From Liolophura sinensis (taxonomy: Eukaryota; Mollusca; Polyplacophora; Chitonida; Chitonidae), in assembly GCF_032854445.1 (NCBI RefSeq), contig NW_027018038.1, positions 1-64,000 of the forward strand: a stretch of DNA of 64,000 nucleotides, read 5' to 3'. Both the position numbers and the translations under genes were made by a program. Below are positions 1-10,809 of the stretch, one piece after another. The stretch's first letter is position 1. Each line of letters starts with the position of its first letter. The notes below the pieces were generated by a model. That model was not told the DNA's origin, did no database searches, and saw nothing but the letters and a program-made list of their open reading frames with translations.

Positions 1-62
1 TTTGATAAAATATTATTGGTTTTAGTACGAAAGGATTAAGCTGATAAAAATTTTTTATAGAT
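1..62 (+). rRNA. rrnL: 16S rRNA, 3' end only (copy 1)
   Basis: Last 62 nt of the large-subunit rRNA. It contains the conserved GTACGAAAGGA stretch near the 3' end (the sarcin-ricin region lies just upstream, outside the window). The rest of this gene is cut by the window start. The 3' end is placed directly before trnL1. Confidence 0.9.
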
Positions 63-130
63 GTCAAGTTAGCAAAATAGTGCAAATAGTTTAGAACTAT
101 TATATGAAGGTTAAAATCCATCATTTGATA
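63..130 (+). tRNA. trnL1: tRNA-Leu(CUN), anticodon TAG
   Basis: Full cloverleaf. The acceptor GTCAAGT pairs with ATTTGAT (two G-U pairs), and the anticodon stem AATAG/CTATT closes a loop with TAG. It directly follows 16S, as in the conserved order 16S-L1-L2-nad1. Confidence 0.93.
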
Positions 131-143
131 TATTGTTTTATGA

Positions 144-208
144 ACTAAAGTGGCAGAGTAGTGCAATAGAGTTAAGTTCTATAAATAGATTGGGAGATCT
201 CTTTAGTT
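144..208 (+). tRNA. trnL2: tRNA-Leu(UUR), anticodon TAA
   Basis: The acceptor ACTAAAG pairs perfectly with CTTTAGT. The anticodon stem ATAGA/TCTAT carries loop GTTAAGT (anticodon TAA). It abuts nad1, whose GTG start is the next base. Confidence 0.93.
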
Positions 209-1159
209 GTGAAGGTTAGTTTTGTATGAATGGTTGTTTCTTATGTTTGTATTCTTTTAAGTGTAGCTTTTTTTACTCTTTTTGAGCGTAAGGGGTTAGG
301 GTATGTTCAAATTCGCAAAGGGCCTAATAAAGTAGGATATATAGGAGTAATTCAGCCTTTAGCTGATGCTTTGAAGTTATTTTTGAAAGAGGAAAGGGGA
401 ATTAGAGTATCAAATAAAGGACCTTATTATGTGGGGCCGGGGTTGAGTTTAGTTTTATCTTTATGTCTTTGATCTTTATATTGAACTAATTTTAGGGTAT
501 GGAGGATAGAGCTTAGAGTTATGTTTTTTTTGTGTGTTTCTGCTCTTAATGTTTATGGTACTATGGTTAGGGGGTGAGCTTCTAATTCTAAGTATTCGCT
601 TCTTGGGGCTCTTCGAGCAGTGGCACAGACAATTTCTTATGAAGTGAGGTTATTTTTACTTTTATTATCCGTTATTAGCTTAAGAGGTAGATTAAGTTTT
701 AGTAAGATTGGCTTATTTCAATATTCATTTTGGAACATAGTAATTTTGTTTCCTGTTTTTTTTATATGGCTTGTTGTTTGTGTGGCGGAGACTAATCGGG
801 CTCCTTTTGACTTTGCTGAAGGAGAATCAGAGCTAGTCTCTGGGTTTAATGTAGAATATGGTGGAGGTGTTTTTGCTCTAATTTTTCTTGCTGAATATGC
901 AAGAATTTTGTTTATAAGAATAATAACTTCCATTATTTTTCTAGGGGAACAAAATATAAGGATTTTTAGTCTTTTTTTTTTCTGAAGTAAGGTGGTGATT
1001 GTTAGATTTTTCTTTATTTGAATTCGAGGGACTTACCCCCGTTTTCGTTATGATCTTCTAATGAAATTGACTTGGCTGAGTTTGTTGCCAGTTTCTTTGT
1101 TTGTGTTAGTTTGAGGAGTTGCTTTTAAATTTTTAGTTGTAGTTTTTGGGATCAGATAG
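209..1159 (+). CDS. nad1: NADH dehydrogenase subunit 1
   Basis: Core membrane subunit of respiratory complex I in the inner mitochondrial membrane, forming part of the ubiquinone-binding channel. It encodes 316 aa, normal for the family. Residues 25-43 show the family signature [20 protein letters not shown] second conserved block, [20 protein letters not shown], lies near residues 194-213, and [12 protein letters not shown] lies upstream of it. I chose the GTG at 209 because it immediately follows trnL2 and puts FERK at the usual distance from the N terminus. The ATG at 230 would remove the first seven residues. Several in-frame TGA codons read as Trp. The stop TAG at 1157-1159 overlaps the antisense trnP by 8 nt. 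Confidence 0.95.
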
Positions 1160-1216
1160 CAAGATATCTTGTTTTTTGACTTCCAATGCCAATGTTTTGT
1201 TTTAAACTACTATCTG
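1152..1216 (-). tRNA. trnP: tRNA-Pro, anticodon TGG, opposite strand to nad1/nad6
   Basis: On the - strand the acceptor CAGATAG pairs perfectly with CTATCTG. The D stem is GTTT/AAAC. The anticodon stem TTGGC/GTCAA (one G-U) holds loop ATTGGAA (TGG), and the T arm is CAAG/CTTG. The + strand also folds, but with a mismatched anticodon stem and anticodon CCA. trnW(TCA) exists elsewhere, so the - strand Pro reading is preferred. It lies between nad1 and nad6, the expected place for trnP. Confidence 0.85.
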
Positions 1217-1219
1217 GAC

Positions 1220-1717
1220 ATGACTATGCTATCTTTGTTTTCTTTAATTTTAAGAATTGGATTTATCTTACCCATAGTGTCGCAGCCTTTGTCAATGGGA
1301 AGTTTAATTTTGATTAATAGGTTTATAATTAGGATCTGTGTTTTTTTCGAGAGGGGGAGTTGGTTTGGATTTATTTTATTTTTAATTTATATTGGAGGCC
1401 TATTAGTAATATTTGCCTATGTCACAGCATTAACTCCTAACTTAGTATTTAAGAAAGGAAGTTTAAAGTTTGGGTTTTTTTTGATATATTTTTTTTGAGT
1501 TAGTTTATTCTTATGTAGTAGTGTTGTTGGGATCCCTGGGGAAGTAGAAAGACTTTCACTTCTATGGGAAGGAGGATATCATAAGCAAGGGATATCCTTA
1601 TTCTCTTTTTTTGGGGGAATGACTGCAAGGGGGTTAGTTCTTATTCTGTTGTTTATTTTGCTATGTGTAGTTAAAGTTTGCTATAAAAGCAAGGGAGCCT
1701 TACGTCCTTATAAGTAA
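1220..1717 (+). CDS. nad6: NADH dehydrogenase subunit 6
   Basis: Membrane-arm subunit of complex I. It encodes 165 aa, with start ATG 3 nt after trnP and stop TAA. It is hydrophobic throughout. The conserved core is [19 protein letters not shown] (roughly residues 71-89), the helix that carries the pi-bulge region in the family, and it makes the assignment firm despite the gene's poor overall conservation. Upstream in-frame codons run antisense through trnP, so the ATG at 1220 is preferred to any earlier start. A single base separates its stop from cob, suggesting the two are expressed from one precursor without a tRNA punctuation mark. Confidence 0.93.
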
Positions 1718-1718
1718 T

Positions 1719-2858
1719 ATGCTTAAACCTTTGCGTTCTAGTCACCCTATTTTGAAGATTTTTAATGGATCTTTGGTGGACCTTCCTTCTCCTCCTAATC
1801 TGTCTATTTGATGAAATTTTGGTTCTTTATTAGGATTTTGTTTAGTTTTACAAATTTTAACTGGGCTGTTTTTAGCAATACATTATGCTACTAGAGTAGA
1901 TTTAGCTTTTTCATCAGTAGCTCATATTGGTCGGGATGTTAATTTTGGGTGGGTTATTCGAAGGGCTCATGCTAATGGGGCTTCTTGGTTTTTTATTTGT
2001 ATTTACTTTCATATTGCTCGAGGGCTTTATTATGGTTCTTATGTTAATATTCACACTTGAAATTTAGGAGTGATTCTTTTTTTCCTAACAATAGGAGCAG
2101 CTTTTATTGGATATGTCTTACCGTGAGGGCAGATATCTTTTTGAGGAGCTACTGTTATTACTAATCTAGTTTCTGCATTACCCTATATTGGTAAAGATGT
2201 AGTACAATGAATTTGGGGGGGATTTGCTGTTGATAATGCTACATTAACTCGATTTTTTACTCTTCATTATTTGGTTCCTTTTATTATTATATTATTTAGA
2301 GTATTGCATTTATTGTTTTTGCATGAAACGGGATCTAATAACCCTTTAGGATTAAACAGAGACATGGAAAAGGTTAGTTTGCATTCTTACTACTTATTAA
2401 AAGACTTAATTGGATTTCTTTTAGTTAGTTTTTTTCTTGTTATACTTGTCTTATTGGAACCTAATCTATTAACAGACCCGGAGAATTTTATCCCTGCTAA
2501 CCCCTTGGTTACTCCAGTTCATATTCAGCCGGAATGATATTTTCTTTTTGCTTATGCTATTTTACGATCTATCCCTAATAAGCTAGGAGGAGTTCTTGGG
2601 TTACTAATGTCCATTGTAGTTCTTTTTTTTGTTCCCTTACTTCACTTAGGTGAATTTCGTTCATTAAGTTTTTATTTTTTAAATCAAGGGTTATTTTGAT
2701 CTTTTGTTTCAGTCTTTTTTCTATTAACATGGATTGGTAGTCAGCCCGTGGAAGATCCTTTCATTACGATGGGGCAAATTTTGACTTTATTATATTTTTC
2801 TTTTTTTATTTTGAACCCAGTCTTCCAATGAAGAAGAGATTATGTTTTAAAAAAATAA
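1719..2858 (+). CDS. cob: Cytochrome b
   Basis: Haem-carrying core subunit of the bc1 complex (complex III), transferring electrons from ubiquinol to cytochrome c1. It encodes 379 aa, the standard length. The four axial haem histidines are visible: H84 (AHANG), H98 (YFHIARG), H183 (TLHYLVPF) and H197 (SVLHLLFLH). They match the usual 83/97 and 182/196 pairs. [20 protein letters not shown] and [20 protein letters not shown], the Qo-site motif, are intact. The start ATG follows the nad6 stop by one base. The stop TAA lies just before trnS2. Confidence 0.97.
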
Positions 2859-2866
2859 TTATTGAT

Positions 2867-2931
2867 TACTATTCTCTTGGGAGTCAGTGTTTTGAAAACA
2901 CGAAAGAAGTGTTCGAATCACTTAATAGTTT
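2867..2931 (+). tRNA. trnS2: tRNA-Ser(UCN), anticodon TGA
   Basis: The anticodon arm GTGT-TTTGAAA-ACAC gives TGA. The D arm is CTC/GAG and the T arm AAGTG/CACTT with loop TTCGAAT. The acceptor TACTATT pairs with AATAGTT except for the terminal T-T. The 3' end is estimated and shares one base with antisense trnT. Confidence 0.85.
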
Positions 2932-2997
2932 ACTAAAAGAATATAATGTATTCAGTCTTTGGTTTACAAGACCAATGCTTATTAAAGCTTTTTTAGC
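2931..2997 (-). tRNA. trnT: tRNA-Thr, anticodon TGT
   Basis: On the - strand the acceptor GCTAAAA pairs with TTTTAGT. The D stem is GCTT/AAGC, the anticodon arm TTGGT-CTTGTAA-ACCAA (TGT), and the T arm GAATA/TATTC. It lies opposite its + strand neighbours trnS2 and nad4L, as usual in this gene order. Confidence 0.92.
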
Positions 2998-3011
2998 GGA
3001 TTTATTAAGAT

Positions 3012-3314
3012 ATGATAAGACTTTTTAATTCTATTTTTAGTGTTGGGGTAGTAATGAGGATTCTTTCTTTAATAGTTTTTTGTCTACAGCGAAAACACTT
3101 ACTAAACTCTCTTTTAGCATTAGAAATAATAATGTTATCGATTTTTTTGGTTGTACTAGCTTCTAGCGCTAATATTAGGAGAGAAGGAATTATAGTTTTT
3201 GTAATATTAACTTTGGCTGCTTCAGAAGCAGCTTTGGGGTTAAGTTTATTAGTAATTTTAATTCGTAGACATGGGAATGACTACGTTTCTTCTTTATCAA
3301 TACATAAGTGTTAG
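3012..3314 (+). CDS. nad4L: NADH dehydrogenase subunit 4L
   Basis: Small three-helix membrane subunit of complex I, 100 aa, with start ATG and stop TAG. The second helix contains LLNSLLALEIIMLSIF with the conserved glutamate, and the third AASEAALGLSLLVILIR with a second conserved glutamate. Both belong to the membrane-arm proton pathway in this family. The last 7 nt overlap the start of nad4 in another frame, the common metazoan arrangement for a bicistronic nad4L-nad4 mRNA. Confidence 0.95.
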   Translation: MIRLFNSIFSVGVVMRILSLIVFCLQRKHLLNSLLALEIIMLSIFLVVLASSANIRREGIIVFVILTLAASEAALGLSLLVILIRRHGNDYVSSLSIHKC

Positions 3315-4660
3315 CTTCCTTAATTCTATCTTTCTTAGCTGTGTTTTTAACGAGAAATAAAAAGTGGAAGTGATACTATAGGAGATGAAGATTTTTATTG
3401 ATGTTTCTTTTTATTTTGTTTTATTTTTACTCTTCTATAGGGGTTCCTAAAATTATTGGATTCTTGTTTGCGGATTCTTTATCTATTGTTTTGATTTTAC
3501 TAAGGTGTTGAATTTCTTCTTTGATAATTTTGAGCAGAGGAGCAATTTTGTTTAAAAATTTTAGTAGTGGGGTTTTCTGTAATTCTGTAATTATTTTAAA
3601 TCTAATAATTATTTTAGTTTTTATACAAGAAAATTTTATTTTATTTTATATCTTTTTCGAAGGCTCTTTAGTACCTACGCTTTTGTTAATTTTAATTTGA
3701 GGGTATCAGCCGGAGCGCCTTCAGGCTGGAATATATATAGTAATTTATACAGTAGCGGGAGCATTGCCTTTCTTGCTTAATTTGGTTTTTTTGTTCAAAG
3801 CTAATGGGTCTCTTTCTTTATTAATAAAATGAGGCTTGCCTTTTTTTATAAGAGATTTAATATTTTTTCTATGATGATTCTTTATAATTTTGGTTTTTCT
3901 TGTTAAACTTCCTTTATTTGGGGTTCACTTGTGATTACCTAAAGCCCATGTAGAAGCTCCAGTTGCTGGTTCTATAATTTTAGCAGCTCTTTTATTAAAG
4001 CTGGGGGGCTACGGCTTAACTCGAATTGTTATAATTTTTCCTAAAATTAATATAACTTTAAGAAGATCTTTATTGATTTTTAGAATTATAGGAGGGGTTT
4101 TAAGAAGAATGGTGTGTATTCGTCAAATCGATATAAAAAGGTTAATTGCCTATTCTTCTATTGGTCATATGGGCTTGATGGCTGGGAGAATCTTGAGTGG
4201 TAGATTTTGAGGATTATCTGGGGGAGTAATAATAATGGTTGGTCATGCTTTTTCTTCGTCGGGCCTTTTTTTCATAGCCAATATTTTTTATAATAAAAGA
4301 GGATCTCGAAGAATCCTAATTTGTAAAGGATTTATTTGTATTTTACCGATTTTAAGACTATCTTTATTTCTATTATGTTCTGCTAATATAGCTGCTCCGC
4401 CTTCGTTAAACTTATTGAGAGAAATTATAATAATTATTAGGATTTTAAAAGTATCTCCTTTTCTTTTCTTTCCTTTAGCAATCCTAAGATTTTTAGTAGC
4501 TGTTTATAGTTTATTTTTGTACACTAACACTCAGCACGGACAGTTCTCAAGTTTTATTAACCCTTTCAATGGGGTAGGGATTTTAACTTATTTAGTTATC
4601 TTTATACATTGAATTCCTGTTCAATTAACTTTATTAATCGGAGGATTATTTTTTTGTTAA
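3308..4660 (+). CDS. nad4: NADH dehydrogenase subunit 4
   Basis: Antiporter-like proton-pumping subunit of complex I, 450 aa. [29 protein letters not shown] and YSSIGHMGLM are family signatures, and HGQFSSFINPFN lies near the C terminus. The first in-frame start after an upstream stop is GTG at 3308. It gives the classic 7-nt overlap with nad4L (GTGTTAG in place of the usual ATGNTAA). The complete TAA at 4658-4660 runs 5 nt into trnH. A truncated T at 4655, completed by polyadenylation after tRNA excision, is an equally plausible mRNA end. Confidence 0.95.
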
Positions 4661-4718
4661 CTTAGTTTATAAAAACATTAGATTGTGATTCTAAAATAAA
4701 GGCTTTACTTAGTTAACA
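4656..4718 (+). tRNA. trnH: tRNA-His, anticodon GTG
   Basis: The acceptor GTTAACT pairs perfectly with AGTTAAC. The D stem is GTTT/AAAC and the anticodon arm TTAGA-TTGTGAT-TCTAA gives GTG. It separates nad4 from nad5 and overlaps the complete nad4 stop by 5 nt. Confidence 0.94.
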
Positions 4719-6434
4719 ATGAAATTTATTATGAATAGCAGGTTATTTGCTTCGTTATTTCTTTTTTTTTATGTATTTTTAGGGGTAAAGGCGGTAGCTA
4801 TACTTATATATTACCATAAGAGAGTTTTATTACATATTATTTTTTTCGAATTAAATTCTGTTTTTATAACCTTTCCTGTTATCTTTGATTGAAAAAGAAT
4901 TATATTTAGAGTTCTAGTTTGTTTTATTTCTAGCTGCGTAATATTTTTCTCTAAAAGTTACATATCTAATGATATTTTTTTATCTCGGTTTGTTTGAATT
5001 GTTATATTATTTGTTTTATCCATAAATTTTTTGATTTTTATTCCAAATTTAATTTCTTTATTATTAGGCTGAGATGGGCTAGGGTTAGTTTCATTTTGTT
5101 TGGTGATTTATTATCAAAATCCTAAATCATTAGGGGCCGGATTAATAACCGCTTTTATAAATCGGATTGGAGATGTTGGGATTTTAATAAGAGCTGGTTG
5201 AATGTTTAGCCAAGGGCATTGAGATGGTACTTTTATTTGAAATTTTGATATAAGATATATAAGAGCTTTTATAATTCTTCTAGCAGGTATAACTAAAAGT
5301 GCTCAAATTCCTTTTTGCAGATGACTTCCAGCTGCTATGGCGGCTCCAACCCCTGTCTCAGCTTTAGTTCATTCCTCTACCTTGGTCACAGCCGGGGTTT
5401 TTCTTTTAATTCGATTTTTTTCTTTCTTAGACCAGCTTGTATGGTTTAAACCAGCAGTTTTATTCATTTCAGTAAGAACTATATTAATAGCAGGAATTGC
5501 AGCCAACTTTGAAATAGATTTAAAAAAAATCATTGCCTTGTCTACTTTAAGCCAGCTAGGAGTAATGATAATAAGGATTGGAATTGGTTATCCTGAGTTA
5601 GCTTTGATTCATTTATTTACTCATGCTTTATTCAAGGCCCTTCTCTTCTTGTGTGCCGGAAATATTATTCATCTCCATAATAATAATCAAGACATTCGAA
5701 AAATAAGACAGCTTTGGAAACATTTGCCTGTAACTAGAACTTGTTTTAATATTGCTAACCTAGCTTTATGTGGAATTCCATTTTTCGCAGGATTTTATTC
5801 TAAAGATTACATTATTGAGATAATAATTTTTGATCAAATAAACTTGGTTACAAGAATAATAGTTTTCTTGGCTACTTTTTTAACTGTAATATACTCTGTC
5901 CGTTTGTCAATTCTTGTTTTCTGAAGTTCTATAACTCAAAATCCCTATCTATGCAATAGAGATGAAGATATTTATATTCTTATGCCTCTATTAATATTAA
6001 CAAGAGGGGCTATCTTAAGAGGGGCGGCTTTTTCTTGATTGATAATAAGACCTGCGCTTATTCCTTTTATTAGTATATTTGACAAAATATTAGTTTTATC
6101 TCTAACAGTGGTCAGAGGGGCTATAGGAGGAATTTTATTTAGAAATGCTTTTCACAAAAAAAAGATAATAATCAATGATTTTTTTTCATACATATGATTT
6201 ATATCTCTTTTAAGCAATAACTTTGTTAGTATTCCGGTTCTAAAGTCAGGACAAATAGCCCTTAAAGTTTTAGACTTAGGTTGGTTAGAAAACATCAGGG
6301 GAGAAGGAATTTTTAGATTTTTAATCAACTGTTCTAGTAATAACCAAAAAAGTCAAGGAAATTTATTTAACTCTATTGTTAGATTAAGTCTAATCACTTT
6401 AAGATTTTTTCCTCTTTTTTTCTATTTTTTCTAA
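4719..6434 (+). CDS. nad5: NADH dehydrogenase subunit 5
   Basis: Largest antiporter-like subunit of the complex I membrane arm, 571 aa, normal for the family. Start ATG directly follows trnH and the stop is TAA. The conserved core is present: [20 protein letters not shown] from about residue 206, then [25 protein letters not shown] and [12 protein letters not shown]. The first 200 residues and the C-terminal lateral-helix region are AT-rich and weakly conserved, as usual. It is the last + strand protein gene before the strand switch. Confidence 0.96.
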
Positions 6435-6437
6435 TAG

Positions 6438-6503
6438 GATATGTAGCTTATTGATAAGAGCGTAGCAGTGAAGTTGCTAAGGAATTATGTTTTAATTATA
6501 TCT
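6438..6503 (+). tRNA. trnF: tRNA-Phe, anticodon GAA
   Basis: Acceptor GATATGT against ATTATATC (6 of 7 pairs). The anticodon arm TAGCA-GTGAAGT-TGCTA gives GAA. It ends the + strand block 37 nt before the 3' end of the convergent atp6. Confidence 0.91.
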
Positions 6504-6510
6504 ATTAGCG

Positions 6511-6526
6511 TTATATAACTATATAA
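6511..6526. terminator. Inverted repeat at the strand-switch junction
   Basis: TTATATA and TATATAA form a perfect 7-bp inverted repeat around a 2-nt centre, in the 37-nt spacer where the + block (ending trnF) meets the - block (ending atp6). The location suggests a 3'-end processing or termination hairpin for both transcripts. That role is inference, and the all-A/T stem is weak. Confidence 0.35.
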
Positions 6527-6540
6527 ATCTAATTATTTAT

Positions 6541-7239
6541 CTATAGTTCAGGGTGATCGTCTGAGTAAAGAGTAATTAATAATGAAAAAATATAAGCTTG
6601 AATTAAGCTAACTCCAACTTCGAACATAAAATAAAAAATCTCAATAAAAATTAAAAGTAAAATGATGATTGAAGAGTATCTAAAAATACCTGCTCTTAAA
6701 TAAGCCCCAATAAGACCTAAAATAATATGGCCAGCTCTTATATTTGCGGTTAACCGAATTGATAAAGTAATAGGTCGAACAGAAATACTAACTGTCTCAA
6801 CTAGAACTAGAAATGGATTTAAAACCCTAGGGGCTCCTCTTGGTAAAAAATGAGAAATTACTCTTTTTAAATTAAAAAATACTCCCGATAGGATCAAAGC
6901 AAATCAAAGAGGAAGCCCAAAAGAAAAAGCAAAGACTAAGTGACTAGTGATTCTAAAAACATAAGGAGATAGGCCCAGAAGATTTATAATAATTAATATT
7001 ATAAAAATAGAAATAACGGCATTGTTAAAACCACTTATTCTTCCTCCTTTTGTCCGTATTGCCTGTATTATCATAAATCCCTTAATCTTAATTACAAAAG
7101 CAGCTCAACGCGAAGATCCTCTTCAATAAAGCCTTTGGATATAATATAACGGCAATGCTCTTATTATTCAAATTAAAGGAATTTTTTTCAGAATAGTAAA
7201 GTTTTGTTCATCAAATCTAGAGAAGATATCTATTAACAT
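6541..7239 (-). CDS. atp6: ATP synthase F0 subunit 6 (subunit a)
   Basis: Subunit a of mitochondrial ATP synthase, forming the proton half-channels beside the c-ring. It encodes 232 aa. It begins MLMDIFSSFDEQNF, typical of this family, and SIRLTANISAGHIILGL carries the essential arginine facing the c-ring. The C terminus YSDDHPEL follows the usual YxDDH pattern. Stop is TAG. It lies 19 nt downstream of atp8 on the same strand, so the two probably share a transcript. It is the last gene of the - strand block. Confidence 0.95.
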
Positions 7240-7258
7240 TTTATTAAAACATATTAAA

Positions 7259-7420
7259 TTATCATATTCAACTTTTATTTTTAGTTTTTCTGGATTTTCT
7301 TTCTTTCTTAACATAGTATTCTTTCTTTTTTATTCATCAGATTGAAATTATAATAAAAAAAACTATAGATCAAAAGAGAAAAATCAACAATAATCAATTT
7401 AAAGGGGCTAGCTGAGGCAT
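7259..7420 (-). CDS. atp8: ATP synthase F0 subunit 8
   Basis: Small stator-associated membrane subunit of ATP synthase, 53 aa. It starts with the family hallmark MPQLAPLNW, followed by one hydrophobic helix of about 25 residues (roughly 10-28) and a lysine-rich tail (KKKEYYVKKE). Stop is TAA. Under the standard code it is interrupted by several TGA codons, which read as Trp here. It lies between trnD (adjacent) and atp6 (19 nt), with no reading-frame overlap. Confidence 0.93.
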
Positions 7421-7486
7421 AAAGAAATACTAACTTAGTAGTAACTAAAACTTGACAAGTTTTTATTATGAATTAACTAACTTCTT
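7421..7486 (-). tRNA. trnD: tRNA-Asp, anticodon GTC
   Basis: The acceptor AAGAAGT pairs with ATTTCTT (one G-U). The D stem is GTTA/TAAT. The anticodon arm AAAAC-TTGTCAA-GTTTT gives GTC and the T stem is ACTA/TAGT. It lies between cox2 and atp8, as in gastropods and octopods, rather than between cox1 and cox2 as recalled for Katharina. Confidence 0.92.
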
Positions 7487-8177
7487 AATTATCAGAAGTA
7501 AATCTTAAAATTCAATTGATAAATGAATTTGTATCTACCACTTCCAATACAATTGGTATAAAAGAATGATTAGCCCCACAAATCTCAGAACACTGTCCAT
7601 AAAATACTCCGGGGATCTTAGAAATAAATCTGAGTTGATTAAGACGCCCAGGAACAGCATCAGCTTTTATTCCTATTGAAGGAACTGTTCAGGAATGAAG
7701 AACGTCAGCTGCTGTAACTAATACCCGAACTTTAGAATTTATAGGAACCACTCTTCGATGATCTACTTCTAATAATCGATAATCCCCCCTATTCAATTCT
7801 TCAGTCGGAAGTATATAAGAATCAAATTCCACTGTCAGAAAGTCCGAGTATTCATATCTTCAATATCATTGATGTCCAATAGCTTTTACAGTTAAAACAG
7901 GAGATTCAACTTCATCTAGCAGATATAATAATCGTAAAGAAGGAAAAGCTAAAAAAATTAAAATAACCGCTGGAAGAATAGTTCAAATAGTTTCAATTTC
8001 CTGCCTTTCTAAAGTAAACCGAGATGTTATTTTGTTAGACATTAATGAAATAGCAGCATATATTAAGAGTCTAATAATTATAATTAGTACTAATATTGCA
8101 TGATCATGAAAAAAAATTAGTTGCTCCATTATAGGAGATGCCGCATCTTGAAATCCTCATTGTCCTCAAAAAGCCAT
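7485..8177 (-). CDS. cox2: Cytochrome c oxidase subunit II
   Basis: Electron-entry subunit of complex IV. It takes electrons from cytochrome c through the binuclear CuA centre. It encodes 230 aa: start [15 protein letters not shown], two N-terminal transmembrane helices, the aromatic GHQWYWSYEYSDF block, then the CuA site [16 protein letters not shown] with both cysteines, the histidine and the methionine present. The stop TAA overlaps the first two bases of trnD, so a shortened T end after tRNA excision is possible. It starts 8 nt after the cox1 stop. Confidence 0.97.
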
Positions 8178-8185
8178 ATCTTAAC

Positions 8186-9718
<1,533 letters not shown>

Positions 9719-9719
9719 A

Positions 9720-10739
9720 CTAAATTAAAGCTCCCAAATAATTAATAAAACAAATACCTCCTAAATTTAATACTAAAAATATGCTAATAAAAAAAAATTC
9801 TTTTTTATTCATTTTTTTTCAAGAAACAGAACTCCTTAAAATTACAGAGAACCCTAGAATTAAATAATAATATAATCTAATTATTGATCCTAAAATTAAA
9901 ATAAAAGGCAAAAAAAGAATATTTATAACAATTAGCTTCCTAAGAACCAATCACTTAGAAAAAAATCCTAATAAAGGGGGTATTCCCCCGAGTGAAATAA
10001 TAGTTACGCAAAAGCACGCTCGTGAGAATTTTCTTCATATAAAAATACTTAAGAATTGTTGACTATTTTTAACTTCCTCTGTTAAAAATAAACTTAGTGC
10101 GGAAAATAAGATTAAAGAATACAGAAAAAGGTAAATAAAAGATATTTCTACTCTGATTAAAGATGCAGAGATCATTCAACCATTATGAAGAATTGAAGAA
10201 TAGGCTAATAATCCTCGAATAGAAGTTTGATTAAGTCCACCAACCCCTCCAAAGAATCTTGATATTAATACCATTATAATTGCTTGGATAGACGAGATAT
10301 AGAAAAAAAAACAAATGAGAAATAAAGGAGCAACTTTCTGTCAAGTTATTAATAAAGAATTAGATACCCAAGACAAACCGCTGATTACTCCTGGAAGTCA
10401 AAAGTGAAAAGGTGCTATCCCCATTTTTAATAGAAGACTTATTATAATAAAACTTCTACTAAAAATTTTCCTTCTTACTATAGATCAATCTCCTTGCTCT
10501 CAAAATACTATAGAAGCTAATAAAAGCAGTAAAGCTGAAGCTACTGCTTGAATCAAGAAATACTTAATTGCAGATTCAACCTCTTCACTTAATCCTTTCT
10601 GCACTATTATTGGAATAAAACTTATTAAATTTACTTCCAAACCGAGTCAAGCCCCGAATCAATGCGTAGAACACAAGGAAAAAATTCTACTAGAAAACAT
10701 AATAAGTATAAATATTGTAACAAATGGAAAATTTAACAA
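9720..10739 (-). CDS. nad2: NADH dehydrogenase subunit 2
   Basis: Antiporter-like membrane subunit of complex I, 339 aa. The N-terminal region contains THWFGAWLGLEVNLMSFIPM, the family signature, at about residues 28-47. There is no ATG near the expected start. The likely start is TTG at 10737-10739, 9 nt after trnS1, giving MLNFPFVTMFMLIMF. An in-frame ATG (10704-10706) farther in would remove 11 residues. Stop is TAG at 9720-9722, one base before cox1. It is the least conserved large nad gene, but position, length and signature agree. Confidence 0.93.
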
Positions 10740-10748
10740 CTTAAAAAA

Positions 10749-10809
10749 TAAAATGGAGTTGAACCACTTAAGTTATAGTTAGCAGCTACAGCTTGTTCCG
10801 AACTATTTT
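10749..10809 (-). tRNA. trnS1: tRNA-Ser(AGN), anticodon GCT, no D arm
   Basis: The acceptor AAAATAG pairs with CCATTTT except for one A-C mismatch. A 9-nt linker replaces the D arm. The anticodon arm AGCTG-TAGCTGC-TAACT (one mismatch) gives GCT. A longer 5' fold with AAAATGG at 10821-10827 pairs perfectly but lies inside nad3 coding sequence, so the shorter form is preferred. Loss of the D arm is usual for this tRNA. Confidence 0.82.

Noticed and set aside
718-933. Open frame of 71 codons on the - strand opposite nad1
   Set aside because: It is antisense to the conserved [10 protein letters not shown] region and is explained by nad1 codon bias.
1153-1217. A second tRNA-Trp (CCA) on the + strand between nad1 and nad6
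   Set aside because: Its anticodon stem has a mismatch, trnW(TCA) is already present, and the opposite strand gives a better trnP, which is otherwise missing.
2828-3028. Open frame of 66 codons on the + strand after cob
   Set aside because: It runs through the end of cob, trnS2 and antisense trnT. The tRNAs and the cob stop account for this stretch.
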